This document shows, one piece after another, positions 1-6,646 of a stretch of 8,670 nucleotides of DNA; position 1 is the first letter of the stretch; each line of letters begins with the position of its first letter. Under the pieces are notes generated by a model. The model was given only the letters and a program-made list of their open reading frames with translations. It ran no database searches and was not told the DNA's origin. The stretch lies in NCBI GenBank assembly GCA_946187365.1, contig CAMHRD010000031.1:1-8670 (forward strand), written 5' to 3'. The DNA comes from an uncultured Bacteroidales bacterium (GTDB lineage: Bacteria; Bacteroidota; Bacteroidia; Bacteroidales; UBA932). A program made the translations under genes and the position numbers.

Positions 1-141
1 GTAAAGTGGGCAATGCTGGATTCCGGTGTAGGTGAATGCTGGGTTAATATACTGGGAATGTGCATCTTCCTCCTATTACCATTCCTGGTTCTTACACGCC
101 TTAATAGTGCTATGGTTAAACTGAACTATCCTACAAAATAG
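1..141 (+). CDS. ABC-2 type transporter permease, C-terminal fragment
   Basis: Frame 1 is open from the window edge to a TAG at 139-141 and gives the last 46 residues of a protein that begins upstream. The fragment has a hydrophobic segment (around CIFLLLPFLVL) followed by a short basic tail ending in NYPTK, which fits the last membrane helix and cytoplasmic end of an ABC-2 type permease. The next gene starts 4 bp later and encodes a complete ABC-2 permease. Two permeases in tandem, usually after an HlyD-like adaptor gene, is a common Bacteroidetes export operon layout. The assignment rests on hydrophobicity and neighbourhood, because too little sequence is present for family motifs. Confidence 0.6.
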   Translation, partial: VKWAMLDSGVGECWVNILGMCIFLLLPFLVLTRLNSAMVKLNYPTK

Positions 142-145
142 AGCG

Positions 146-1333
146 ATGAATAATCTTAAGTTGAAAAATATTAAGAGTGCTCTCTCCCAGATGCTGATGA
201 TCACCTGGAAGGAGGTCCGTTCTATATTCAAGGATAGCGGTGTGCTTTTAATCCTGATTATTGCCGGAATAGGATATCCTCTGCTCTACTCCGTTGTCTA
301 TCTGGGTGAGAGCGTAGATGAGATTCCCGTAGGAATAATTGACGAGTGCGGCACAAATCAAAGCCGCTCATTTGCCCGCAAGTTGGATGCAACCAGAGAG
401 GTACAGCTTGTAGATTGCATCAATATGGATGATGCAATAAAGATGATGAAAGGGCGTAGAATTCACGGCTTTGTGGTAATTCCTAAAGATTTCACAGAGA
501 ATCTGGAAAAGGGAAAGCAGGCCACAGTCTCTCTATATGTCAATATGGCTACATTCTTCATCTACAAAAACATAGGCCTTGCCTGCAACTATGTGATGTT
601 AGATGAGAATAAGAACATATCCATACAACGGTTTAGTGCCCAAGGCCTTACAGAGCATGACGCCCTTGCCGCGGCAGAGCCTGTTCAAAACAAAATGACC
701 ATACTCTTCAATGAGGGCAACGGCTTTGCAAGTTTCTTTGTCCCCGGAGTTCTGGTTCTTATAATCCATCAGCTTCTCTTCCTTGCCATAGGTATGATGA
801 CCGGAACAAGGAGAGAGGAGAATGAAAACCACAAACTCAGCCAGGTGGATAATCCTTCTCAAAAGAAGGTCTACAGATATATCATCGGACAGGGTGCGGC
901 ATACTTTTTAATCTATTCAATCTTAGGCACATACATACTTATGTTTGTGCCAAGGATTTTTGGTCTTCCACACTATGCCTCTGCCTGGGATATCTACAGA
1001 TTCCTGCTTCCGTTCCTGCTTGCCGTAATCTTCTTCTCACAGACCTGGGCCATCTTTATCCGCAACAGGGAAACCGGTATGGTAATGTTCCTCTTCTTTA
1101 GCATAATCCTCTTGTTCCTCAGTGGATTAACCTGGCCTGTAAGCAGTTTCCCTGCCGTATGGAAGTATTTCTCATATATCTTCCCGGCAACATTCGGAGT
1201 TCAGGGATTTGTAAAACTCAACTGCTGCGGAGCAGACTTGGCAATCATCAGCAAAGAGATAATAGCACTCTGGATTCAGGTAGTTGTTTACTTTACAACC
1301 GCCTGCATCTCTTACAGATACATAAACAAATAG
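146..1333 (+). CDS. ABC-2 type transporter permease (YhgE/YbhR-like)
   Basis: Membrane subunit of an ABC exporter, 395 aa. The layout is that of the ABC-2 family with a large external domain: a cytoplasmic N-terminus containing WKEVRSIFKD, a first membrane helix at about residues 32-53, an extracytoplasmic domain at about 54-195 (PVGIIDE and HGFVVIPKDF are typical of this fold), then five helices near 196-218, 245-268, 285-304, 311-331 and 372-390. The gene starts 4 bp after the preceding permease gene, so the two are almost certainly co-transcribed and may form a heterodimer. No ATPase gene for this pair is visible here; it would lie upstream or elsewhere. The substrate cannot be read from the sequence; drugs or envelope lipids are possibilities only. 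No Shine-Dalgarno precedes the start. The stop lies 5 bp from the convergent tdk stop. Confidence 0.88.
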   Translation: MNNLKLKNIKSALSQMLMITWKEVRSIFKDSGVLLILIIAGIGYPLLYSVVYLGESVDEIPVGIIDECGTNQSRSFARKLDATREVQLVDCINMDDAIKMMKGRRIHGFVVIPKDFTENLEKGKQATVSLYVNMATFFIYKNIGLACNYVMLDENKNISIQRFSAQGLTEHDALAAAEPVQNKMTILFNEGNGFASFFVPGVLVLIIHQLLFLAIGMMTGTRREENENHKLSQVDNPSQKKVYRYIIGQGAAYFLIYSILGTYILMFVPRIFGLPHYASAWDIYRFLLPFLLAVIFFSQTWAIFIRNRETGMVMFLFFSIILLFLSGLTWPVSSFPAVWKYFSYIFPATFGVQGFVKLNCCGADLAIISKEIIALWIQVVVYFTTACISYRYINK

Positions 1334-1338
1334 TCCGT

Positions 1339-1935
1339 TTATTGAGTTTTACCCTCTTCTTTCAGAGCCTTGTTGAAGCAGTGACGGCAGAGAGGCTCGT
1401 ACTTATCCATCTCGCCAAGCAGAACCTGCTCATCCTTACCCGCTCCGGAAACTGTTGGAAGACGGTGAGAGTGCTGAGCCGGCTGGCCGCACCTTACGCA
1501 GATTGCGTGAACCTTTGTAACGTGCTCAGCTCTAGCCAAAAGAGCCGGCATAGGACCGAACGGCTTTGCCAGATAATCCATATCCAGCCCTGCGCAGATT
1601 ACTCTTACTCCCCTATCCGCCAGGATGTTGCAGACCTCCACTATTCCATCGTCAAAGAACTGCACCTCATCAATTCCCACAACATCCACATCAGTGGCAT
1701 AGAGCAGAATGTTCTGAGAAGAGTCTACGGCAATGGATTGGATTGAATGACTGTCGTGAGAAACAACATCTGTCTCTGAGTAGCGCACATCCAGGGCAGG
1801 CTTGAAAATCTGCACCCTCTGATGGGCAAAATTTGCTCTCTTCAGACGCCTGATGAGTTCTTCCGTCTTACCGGAGAACATAGAACCGCAGATAACTTCT
1901 AGCCAACCAGACTGTTTTGCACTTTCCAGAAACAT
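1339..1935 (-). CDS. tdk: Thymidine kinase (type II, zinc-binding)
   Basis: Cytoplasmic salvage enzyme that phosphorylates thymidine to dTMP with ATP; 198 aa, normal for the family. Visible motifs are the Walker A loop GSMFSGKT (residues 17-24), the DEVQFF segment with the expected catalytic Glu90, the conserved stretches CNILADRGVRV and AGLDMDYLAKPFGPMPAL, and two zinc-binding pairs, Cys146/Cys149 and Cys183/Cys186. The segment between the zinc pairs (SHRLPTVSGAGKDEQV) seems a few residues longer than in the Bacteroides proteins I recall; it falls in the flexible lasso region. Most relatives read DEAQFF where this one has DEVQFF, a mild change next to the catalytic Glu. The ATG at 1935 gives a normal short N-terminus before Walker A. 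The gene diverges from the acidic-protein gene with 39 bp between starts and converges on the upstream permease gene. Confidence 0.96.
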   Translation of the reverse strand: MFLESAKQSGWLEVICGSMFSGKTEELIRRLKRANFAHQRVQIFKPALDVRYSETDVVSHDSHSIQSIAVDSSQNILLYATDVDVVGIDEVQFFDDGIVEVCNILADRGVRVICAGLDMDYLAKPFGPMPALLARAEHVTKVHAICVRCGQPAQHSHRLPTVSGAGKDEQVLLGEMDKYEPLCRHCFNKALKEEGKTQ

Positions 1936-1949
1936 TTTTGCTATTTTTG
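1915..1949 (+). promoter_or_regulatory. Candidate Bacteroidetes-type promoter for the acidic-protein operon
   Basis: TATTTTTG at 1942-1949 matches the Bacteroidetes -7 consensus TAnnTTTG exactly. A TTTTG at 1915-1919 could serve as the -33 element, although the 22 bp spacer is slightly long. Transcription would begin near 1955 and leave a leader of about 20 nt before the ATG at 1975. The -33 element and spacer overlap the first codons of tdk on the other strand. Assigned by consensus match and position only. Confidence 0.55.
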
Positions 1950-1958
1950 TACAGTAGA

Positions 1959-1966
1959 CAAATTTA
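1959..1966 (-). promoter_or_regulatory. Candidate -7 box for tdk
   Basis: Read on the minus strand this is TAAATTTG, an exact match to TAnnTTTG. It would start transcription near 1952, about 17 nt before the tdk ATG. The -33 position (about 1987-1991 on the minus strand) reads TTTAG, a poor match to TTTG. The box lies 9 bp from the plus-strand -7 box and points towards it. Confidence 0.42.
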
Positions 1967-1974
1967 ATAAAAAT

Positions 1975-2538
1975 ATGGAAGAGAAGCTAAACGAGATTGC
2001 AAATAAGCTCTCAGAGCTATCTGAGAAGGTAGATTTAATACTGAGCCGCTTATCTGCCACAGCCCCTCACCTTGCACAGCTTGAGGATGACAGCGCGGAG
2101 CAGGATCTTGTAGAGTTCCCGATGGATGAAGAGGAACTTGAGAAGGAGGAAGCCGCTGCTGAAGATGAGGGACCGGAGGAGGATGAGGTTGAGGATGAGG
2201 TTGAGGATGAGCCGGTGGAGGAAGATATAGAAGATGAGGAGGTTGGAGAACCTGCAGAGGAGAAGAAAAGAGACTGGTATGATTGGGAGTATGACTATCC
2301 GGCAGAGTATGTAGAGGACCTTGTTGGAAGTATGGGCATCAATGACCGCCTGGAGTTTATAAGAGAACTCTTCAACTCCAATTCCGTTGAGTTTGAAAGA
2401 GATATGCAGCATATAGACCAGCTTCCAAACTTTAAGACCATTGTAAGTTATATGAGGCAGACGCATCCAAATTGGGACGAGGAGAGTGACACCGTTTACA
2501 GGTTCTATATGCACGTCCGCCGTAAATTCCGTCAATAG
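1975..2538 (+). CDS. Acidic coiled-coil protein of unknown function, Bacteroidetes-type C-terminal domain
   Basis: Not a protein I can name; 187 aa, no signal peptide or membrane segment, so presumably cytoplasmic. It has three parts. Residues 1-26 form a perfect heptad pattern (L5, I8, L12, L15, V19, I22, L26), a likely short coiled coil for oligomerisation. Residues 36-96 are an extremely acidic, disordered-looking linker rich in Glu and Asp, partly made of a 12 bp tandem repeat. An aromatic patch, WYDWEYDYPAEY (101-112), leads into a basic-ended domain at about 113-187 with the pattern GINDRLEFIRELFN, QHIDQLPNF and PNWDEESDTVYRFY. From memory this resembles a conserved Bacteroidetes domain of unknown function with an LNDRF-FRELFGG-like motif. 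The ATG at 1975 is chosen because it begins the heptads and follows a promoter box. rsmI starts 8 bp after its stop, so the two probably share a transcript. Confidence 0.85.
   Translation: MEEKLNEIANKLSELSEKVDLILSRLSATAPHLAQLEDDSAEQDLVEFPMDEEELEKEEAAAEDEGPEEDEVEDEVEDEPVEEDIEDEEVGEPAEEKKRDWYDWEYDYPAEYVEDLVGSMGINDRLEFIRELFNSNSVEFERDMQHIDQLPNFKTIVSYMRQTHPNWDEESDTVYRFYMHVRRKFRQ
2179..2211 (+). repeat. In-frame 12 bp tandem repeat (2.75 copies)
   Basis: The unit GAGGATGAGGTT is repeated perfectly for 33 bp, encoding E-D-E-V units at residues 69-79 of the acidic protein. Because the unit is a multiple of three, gain or loss of copies would lengthen or shorten the acidic linker without a frameshift. 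Confidence 0.85.
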
Positions 2539-2546
2539 AATAGTTT

Positions 2547-3305
2547 ATGGCTGCAGGTAAATTATATCTTATACCAACTCCGGTAGGAAATCTTGGAGAT
2601 ATTACCCTCAGAGCTATTGAGATGCTCAAGAGCGTAGATATCATCTATGCAGAGGATACACGCACAAGCAGCTTACTGCTAAAGCGTTATGAGATTTCCA
2701 CACACATGGAGAGTTACCATAAGTTCAACGAACACAAAAAGGCGGACTCCATCTGTGACAGAATTCTTAACGGAGAAAATGCTGCGCTCATTACAGATGC
2801 CGGCTCTCCGGGAATATCAGATCCGGGGTTCCTGCTTACCAGAGCCTGCATAGAGAAAAATATTGAGGTTGAGGCACTTCCGGGTGCCACGGCCTTTGTT
2901 CCGGCACTTACCGTTTCAGGTTTGCCGTCAGACAGATTCTGCTTTGAGGGCTTCCTTCCGCAAAAGAAAGGAAGGCAGACAAGACTTAAGGCAGTTGCAG
3001 AAAATCCCGTAACCACAATCATTTACGAGTCTCCGTACAGACTTGTAAAGATGCTTGCCGCGCTTGCTGAGTTTGCGGGGCAGGATAGGGAAGCTGCTGT
3101 ATGCAGGGAGATTAGCAAAATTCATAACGAGTGCAAAAGAGGCACTTTAAAAGAGCTCATTGAGTGGTATTCGGAGAATGAGCCAAAGGGAGAAATTGTT
3201 GTCGTTATATCAGGGAGAGAGAAAGATTATGAGAAAGATGTGGAAGACGAAAGAGGAGAAAGAAAAGATAACAGAACCTCCTTCAGAAAAAAGTTCAAAG
3301 AGTAA
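2547..3305 (+). CDS. rsmI: 16S rRNA (cytidine(1402)-2'-O)-methyltransferase
   Basis: SAM-dependent enzyme that methylates the 2'-OH of C1402 in the decoding centre of 16S rRNA; tetrapyrrole-methylase fold, cytoplasmic. Family motifs appear in order: TPVGNLGDIT (residues 11-20), AEDTRTS (35-41), TDAGSPGISDPG (83-94), LPGATAFVPAL (111-121), FEGFLPQKKGRQ (133-144), YESPYRL (160-166), REISKIHNE (187-195) and GEIVVVI (215-221). The conserved fold ends near residue 222. A further 30 residues or so form a highly charged Lys/Arg/Glu tail that I would not expect in the family. The coding sequence of this tail doubles as the start of the next gene in another frame (77 bp overlap). The ATG at 2547 lies 8 bp after the acidic-protein stop and gives a normal N-terminus (KLYLIPTPVGN). 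Confidence 0.95.
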   Translation: MAAGKLYLIPTPVGNLGDITLRAIEMLKSVDIIYAEDTRTSSLLLKRYEISTHMESYHKFNEHKKADSICDRILNGENAALITDAGSPGISDPGFLLTRACIEKNIEVEALPGATAFVPALTVSGLPSDRFCFEGFLPQKKGRQTRLKAVAENPVTTIIYESPYRLVKMLAALAEFAGQDREAAVCREISKIHNECKRGTLKELIEWYSENEPKGEIVVVISGREKDYEKDVEDERGERKDNRTSFRKKFKE

Positions 3306-4257
3306 AGAGACAGATTTAAATCCAACGCTGGCAAGGGGCATTATTGGGATGATGTTCCTACTGCTTGCATTCCAGGTAATTACCTTTACCATCCACAAGT
3401 GCTCCCGTGGGCAGGATGACCGCAGCTCCCCGCCTCTGGCCGACCGCGAGTCCGATGCCCGCAACAGGCAGGCAAAACTGAGTGCGCAGCTGTTTCCGTT
3501 TAATCCCAACACGGTGCCGTTGGATTCCCTTACACTGCTGGGATTCAGTGTAAAGCAGGCACAGACAATAATCCGTTACAGGGAGAAGGGAGGCCGCTTC
3601 CGCCGCAGGGAAGACTTTGCCAAAATCTACACCGTGAGCCCTCAGATGTATAACCGCCTCGCCCCCTACATTTCAATCTCACCCCCTGCCGCCCAAACCT
3701 CCAACAACTTGAAACACAAAGAAAATAAAAACAATATCATGGGAGAAAAATCGGGAGAGAGGAAAGATCAAGTAAGGCAAGACGGGCAGGCAAGACAAAG
3801 CGGCGGGCAAGCAAAGCAAGCCCAACAAAAAAGCGGATACAGGGAGACGTGGAGCGTGCAGGTAGATCTTAATGAGGCAGACAGTGCGGCGCTTATTGAA
3901 GTGAAGGGAATAGGACCCTACTTCTGCAAGAAGATACTGGAGTTAAGAGAGCGGCTGGGCAGTTTTGCCAACACCTCTCAACTGCTGGAAATCAAAGGGA
4001 TGGATGAAGAGAAGTTTGAGCGGATAAAGGGGCAGGTGTTTGTTCATCCATCGGGAATAAAAAGATTCAAACTAACTGAGGCAGATAAAAAGTTCCTTGC
4101 CCGGCACCCCTACATAGGGGCATACAATGCCCGTGGAATAGCACTGTTCATTGAGGCAATGGGCAAAGAGAGCTGCACCCTATCCAACCTCGTGAGGAAC
4201 AATATCCTCTCTCCAGAGGCCGCAGAAAAGCTTAAACCATACGTAATAGAACCATAA
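3229..4257 (+). CDS. Membrane-anchored helix-hairpin-helix (ComEA-like) protein
   Basis: 342 aa from the chosen start. A charged cytoplasmic N-terminus (1-36) and one membrane helix (about 37-56) are followed by what should be an extracytoplasmic part with helix-hairpin-helix repeats: about 88-140 (FPFNPNTVPLDSL ... GFSVKQAQTIIRYREKGG), 222-274 (VDLNEADSAALIEVKGIGPYF ... LEIKGMDEEKF) and a weaker third at about 280-340 (LTEADKKFLARHPYI). Such repeats bind DNA backbone non-specifically, and ComEA uses them to take up DNA in competence; that role here is inference. A Lys/Gln/Arg-rich low-complexity linker (about 148-210) separates repeats one and two. The frame is open further upstream (an ATG at 3160), but that start would add residues encoded within conserved rsmI sequence. 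ATG 3229, preceded by purine-rich AGGGAGAGAG, is preferred; ATG 3238 is the alternative. Probably co-transcribed with rsmI. Confidence 0.85.
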   Translation: MRKMWKTKEEKEKITEPPSEKSSKSKETDLNPTLARGIIGMMFLLLAFQVITFTIHKCSRGQDDRSSPPLADRESDARNRQAKLSAQLFPFNPNTVPLDSLTLLGFSVKQAQTIIRYREKGGRFRRREDFAKIYTVSPQMYNRLAPYISISPPAAQTSNNLKHKENKNNIMGEKSGERKDQVRQDGQARQSGGQAKQAQQKSGYRETWSVQVDLNEADSAALIEVKGIGPYFCKKILELRERLGSFANTSQLLEIKGMDEEKFERIKGQVFVHPSGIKRFKLTEADKKFLARHPYIGAYNARGIALFIEAMGKESCTLSNLVRNNILSPEAAEKLKPYVIEP

Positions 4258-4263
4258 AATTAT

Positions 4264-4271
4264 TACCTTTG
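4264..4271 (+). promoter_or_regulatory. Candidate -7 box for the ABC transporter/nucleotidase operon
   Basis: TACCTTTG matches TAnnTTTG and sits in the 38 bp gap between the helix-hairpin-helix gene and the ABC ATPase gene. It would give a start near 4277 and a leader of about 20 nt. No TTTG is present at the -33 position, so the site may be weak or depend on an activator. It is one of the few places in the window with space for a new promoter. Confidence 0.4.
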
Positions 4272-4295
4272 GGACCGGAAAAAATATGAAGAAAT

Positions 4296-5264
4296 ATGGG
4301 ACTTATCACTTGTACAAATGTGGTCAAGAAGTTCGGCAATTTTACCGCTCTTGACAACATAAACCTTGATATCCCTGAGGGCAAGATCTTTGGCTTCCTT
4401 GGTCCTAACGGAGCGGGTAAAACCACTCTGATTAGGATTATCAACCGCATCACCCTACCTACTGAGGGGCAGGTGCTGTTCAACGGGAAGGAAATGAGAC
4501 TCAGTGATATTGAAAAGATTGGCTACCTCCCGGAAGAGAGAGGACTTTACAAAAAGATGAAGGTGGGCGAGCAGGCCGTGTACCTTGCAATGCTTAAAGG
4601 ACTTTCACGCGGAGAGGCAACCCGTGAACTGATGAAATGGTTTCAGAAGTTTGGAATCCAACCGTGGTGGAACCGCAAGGTTGAGGAACTCTCCAAGGGT
4701 ATGGCCCAGAAGATTCAGTTCATAACAACCGTTCTTCACAACCCTAAACTTCTCATACTGGACGAGCCATTCTCCGGCTTTGATCCAATAAACGTGAATC
4801 TCATTAAAGACGAGATACTTAGAATGAAGAATGAGGGATGCACCATCATCCTCTCCACTCATAATATGGAGTCTGTTGAGGAGCTTTGTGATGAGATTGC
4901 ACTGGTTAACAAAGCCAAACTGGTAATCTCCGGAAGCGTAGACAAGATACGCAGCGAGTATGGTCACAACCGCGTGGAGGTATTCTTCTCTGGTTCTGAG
5001 GGTGAGGCTCCTACAGATATTGAAGGACTCTTCACAGTCCTCTCAACAGAGAAGGTGAAGGATGATTTCCGTTCAGTTCTGGAACTCTCTGCAGGCGTAA
5101 CTCACAATGATGTTATGAGCGCTCTCATTAAGCAGGTGAACCTTGTTTCATACCAGAAACTGATGCCTAAGATGAGCGAGATATTTATTAAGCTTGTGGG
5201 AGAGAGCGGCGGCGCAACTTCCCAGAGCATAGATGATTACAGAAAAGCACATGGAGGAAAGTAA
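4296..5264 (+). CDS. ABC transporter ATP-binding protein (NatA-like, with C-terminal DUF4162-like domain)
   Basis: Cytoplasmic ATPase that powers the permease encoded next; 322 aa. Motifs: Walker A GPNGAGKTT (residues 36-44), LPEERGLYKK (78-87) in place of a canonical Q-loop, signature LSKGM (132-136) instead of LSGGQ, Walker B LLILDEP (152-158), D-loop SGFDP and the switch His189 in STHNM. The LPEERGLY and LSKG variants are usual for the NatA sodium-exporter-like subfamily, so they are not defects. Residues of about 220-300 (HNRVEVFFSG onward) fit the small C-terminal domain, DUF4162, common in these ATPases. The ATG at 4296 gives the normal N-terminus (MGLITCTNVVKKFG); an ATG at 4286 is out of frame and leads to a quick stop. 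The permease starts 1 bp after this stop. The transported substrate is unknown; Na+ efflux is only one possibility for this family. Confidence 0.93.
   Translation: MGLITCTNVVKKFGNFTALDNINLDIPEGKIFGFLGPNGAGKTTLIRIINRITLPTEGQVLFNGKEMRLSDIEKIGYLPEERGLYKKMKVGEQAVYLAMLKGLSRGEATRELMKWFQKFGIQPWWNRKVEELSKGMAQKIQFITTVLHNPKLLILDEPFSGFDPINVNLIKDEILRMKNEGCTIILSTHNMESVEELCDEIALVNKAKLVISGSVDKIRSEYGHNRVEVFFSGSEGEAPTDIEGLFTVLSTEKVKDDFRSVLELSAGVTHNDVMSALIKQVNLVSYQKLMPKMSEIFIKLVGESGGATSQSIDDYRKAHGGK
5253..5257 (+). promoter_or_regulatory. Shine-Dalgarno that fixes the permease start
   Basis: GGAGG lies 8 nt before the ATG at 5266, inside the last codons of the ATPase gene. It favours 5266 over the upstream in-frame ATGs at 5233 and 5251. 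A good Shine-Dalgarno is noteworthy because most starts in this window have none. Confidence 0.65.
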
Positions 5265-5265
5265 G

Positions 5266-6645
5266 ATGAGCAAGATTGGAATTATCATATCCAGAGAATA
5301 CTCAACAAGAGTAAAGAAAAAGTCCTTCATAGTTGGTACTTTACTGGTTCCGTTCCTGTTGGCAATGATGATTGTAGTACCTATGCTCATTGCAATGTAC
5401 TCATCAGACAACAAGACCTACAACATTGCCGTATCTGATGAGAGCGGAGTTGTTGCAGATAAGTTGGAGAACAGCAAAACGGTCAACTACACAGTAATAG
5501 ATCCCGCTACTGCTGAGGATGTCAGAAAGGATCTTGCAAAGAGTGACACCTATTACGGACTGCTTAAAATCTCTCAGCTGGATTCACTGAACAACGCAGA
5601 GATTTCTATCTATGCAAACGAGCAGGTGAACCTCTCTCTTAAGAATCAGATTCAGGGTGAGGTGAATGATATTCTCTCTGCAAACAAACTTACATCTTAC
5701 GATATTCCTAACCTGGATGTTGTTCTGAAAAACATGGAGAACAAATCCAGCGTTAAGACATTCCAGGTTAAAGAGAACGAGGAGGAAGAGAAGCAGACAG
5801 AGGTAGGAGCCTATATGGTAATAGGTTACATCTCCAGCTTCCTTATCTATATGTTCATCTTCATGTTTGGCGGAATGGTTATGCAGGGTGTAATTGAGGA
5901 GAAAAACAACAGGATTATTGAGGTGATAGTATCGTCCGTAAAACCTATGCAGCTGATGATTGGCAAGATTGTGGGAATTGCACTGGTTGCCCTTACTCAG
6001 TTTGCAGCGTGGATTGTTCTTACCTTCCTAATTGTCACCGGAGTAACTATGGCCACCGGAGGCAGCAAGGTTATGGAAAATGCCGCTCAGGTTCAGAACG
6101 TTCCAATGGGAATGGGAAATGATGTAGCAGCAGTTGCACTGGATGAGATTAACGCAGATAACGGTGAAGACTCCTCCCCTATGGGTGTAATAGGACCGGT
6201 TCTCAACACCCTCAAGAGTATGAACATCATTGGAATAGTTGTAACCTTCCTGCTCTACTTCATACTGGGTTACCTGCTCTATGCCAGCATGTTTGCAGCG
6301 GTTGGAGCCTGTGTAGACAACCAGGCGGATACGCAGTCACTTATGCTGCCAATAACAATTCCGCTTATCATAGGCCTCTTCATTATGCTGAGCGCCTTCC
6401 AGAATCCGCACTCAACCATAGCGGTTTGGGGTTCAATAATTCCGTTCACCTCCCCTATGGTTATGGTAGCAAGATTTGCATACGGAGTTCCAATGTGGCA
6501 GTACTTCCTCTCACTGGCTCTGTTGTTTGGAACCTTCCTCTTTATGGGCTGGGTAAGCAGTAAGATTTACAGAATTGGAATACTCTCATACGGAAAGAAG
6601 GCCGGCTGGAAAGACATCTTCAAATGGCTGAAATTCAAAGACTAA
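5266..6645 (+). CDS. ABC-2 type transporter permease (NatB-like)
   Basis: Membrane partner of the preceding ATPase; 459 aa from ATG 5266. The N-terminus SKIGIIISREYSTRVKKKSF, followed by a first helix (about 21-45), is typical of NatB/YhaP permeases. An extracytoplasmic domain follows (about 46-168). Next come a long helix region (169-196) and the diagnostic cytoplasmic stretch EEKNNRIIEVIVSSVKPMQL (201-220). The remaining helices lie near 222-249, 320-346, 359-377, 387-405 and 421-441. A loop at about 253-318, rich in Met, Gly and Asp, separates the third helix from the rest. The frame is open further upstream to 5233, but that start would overlap the ATPase gene and lacks the Shine-Dalgarno. 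The stop is 1 bp from the next start, implying one transcript with the nucleotidase genes. Confidence 0.92.
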   Translation: MSKIGIIISREYSTRVKKKSFIVGTLLVPFLLAMMIVVPMLIAMYSSDNKTYNIAVSDESGVVADKLENSKTVNYTVIDPATAEDVRKDLAKSDTYYGLLKISQLDSLNNAEISIYANEQVNLSLKNQIQGEVNDILSANKLTSYDIPNLDVVLKNMENKSSVKTFQVKENEEEEKQTEVGAYMVIGYISSFLIYMFIFMFGGMVMQGVIEEKNNRIIEVIVSSVKPMQLMIGKIVGIALVALTQFAAWIVLTFLIVTGVTMATGGSKVMENAAQVQNVPMGMGNDVAAVALDEINADNGEDSSPMGVIGPVLNTLKSMNIIGIVVTFLLYFILGYLLYASMFAAVGACVDNQADTQSLMLPITIPLIIGLFIMLSAFQNPHSTIAVWGSIIPFTSPMVMVARFAYGVPMWQYFLSLALLFGTFLFMGWVSSKIYRIGILSYGKKAGWKDIFKWLKFKD

Positions 6646-6646
6646 T

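Noticed and set aside
132..139. Reading the window as part of a defence, phage or mobile island
   Set aside because: No transposase, integrase, nuclease, toxin, tRNA or repeat array is present, and all identifiable genes are housekeeping, transport or signalling genes of Bacteroidetes type with uniform composition.
1159..1746. 195-codon plus-strand open frame running from the permease gene into tdk
   Set aside because: It overlaps the end of the permease and most of tdk antisense; both of those have strong family motifs, and this translation has no recognisable features.
2050..2535. 161-codon minus-strand open frame with a hydrophobic, membrane-like translation
   Set aside because: It is the antisense of the Glu/Asp-rich gene; GAG/GAT codons read backwards give Leu/Ile-rich protein, so the apparent membrane segments are an artefact.
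3160..3228. Upstream extension of the helix-hairpin-helix gene from ATG 3160
   Set aside because: This stretch encodes conserved RsmI residues in another frame, and a start at 3229 has a better purine-rich leader.
4078..4295. Possible intrinsic terminator after the helix-hairpin-helix gene
   Set aside because: No GC-rich hairpin followed by a T-run was found in the gene end or in the 38 bp gap.
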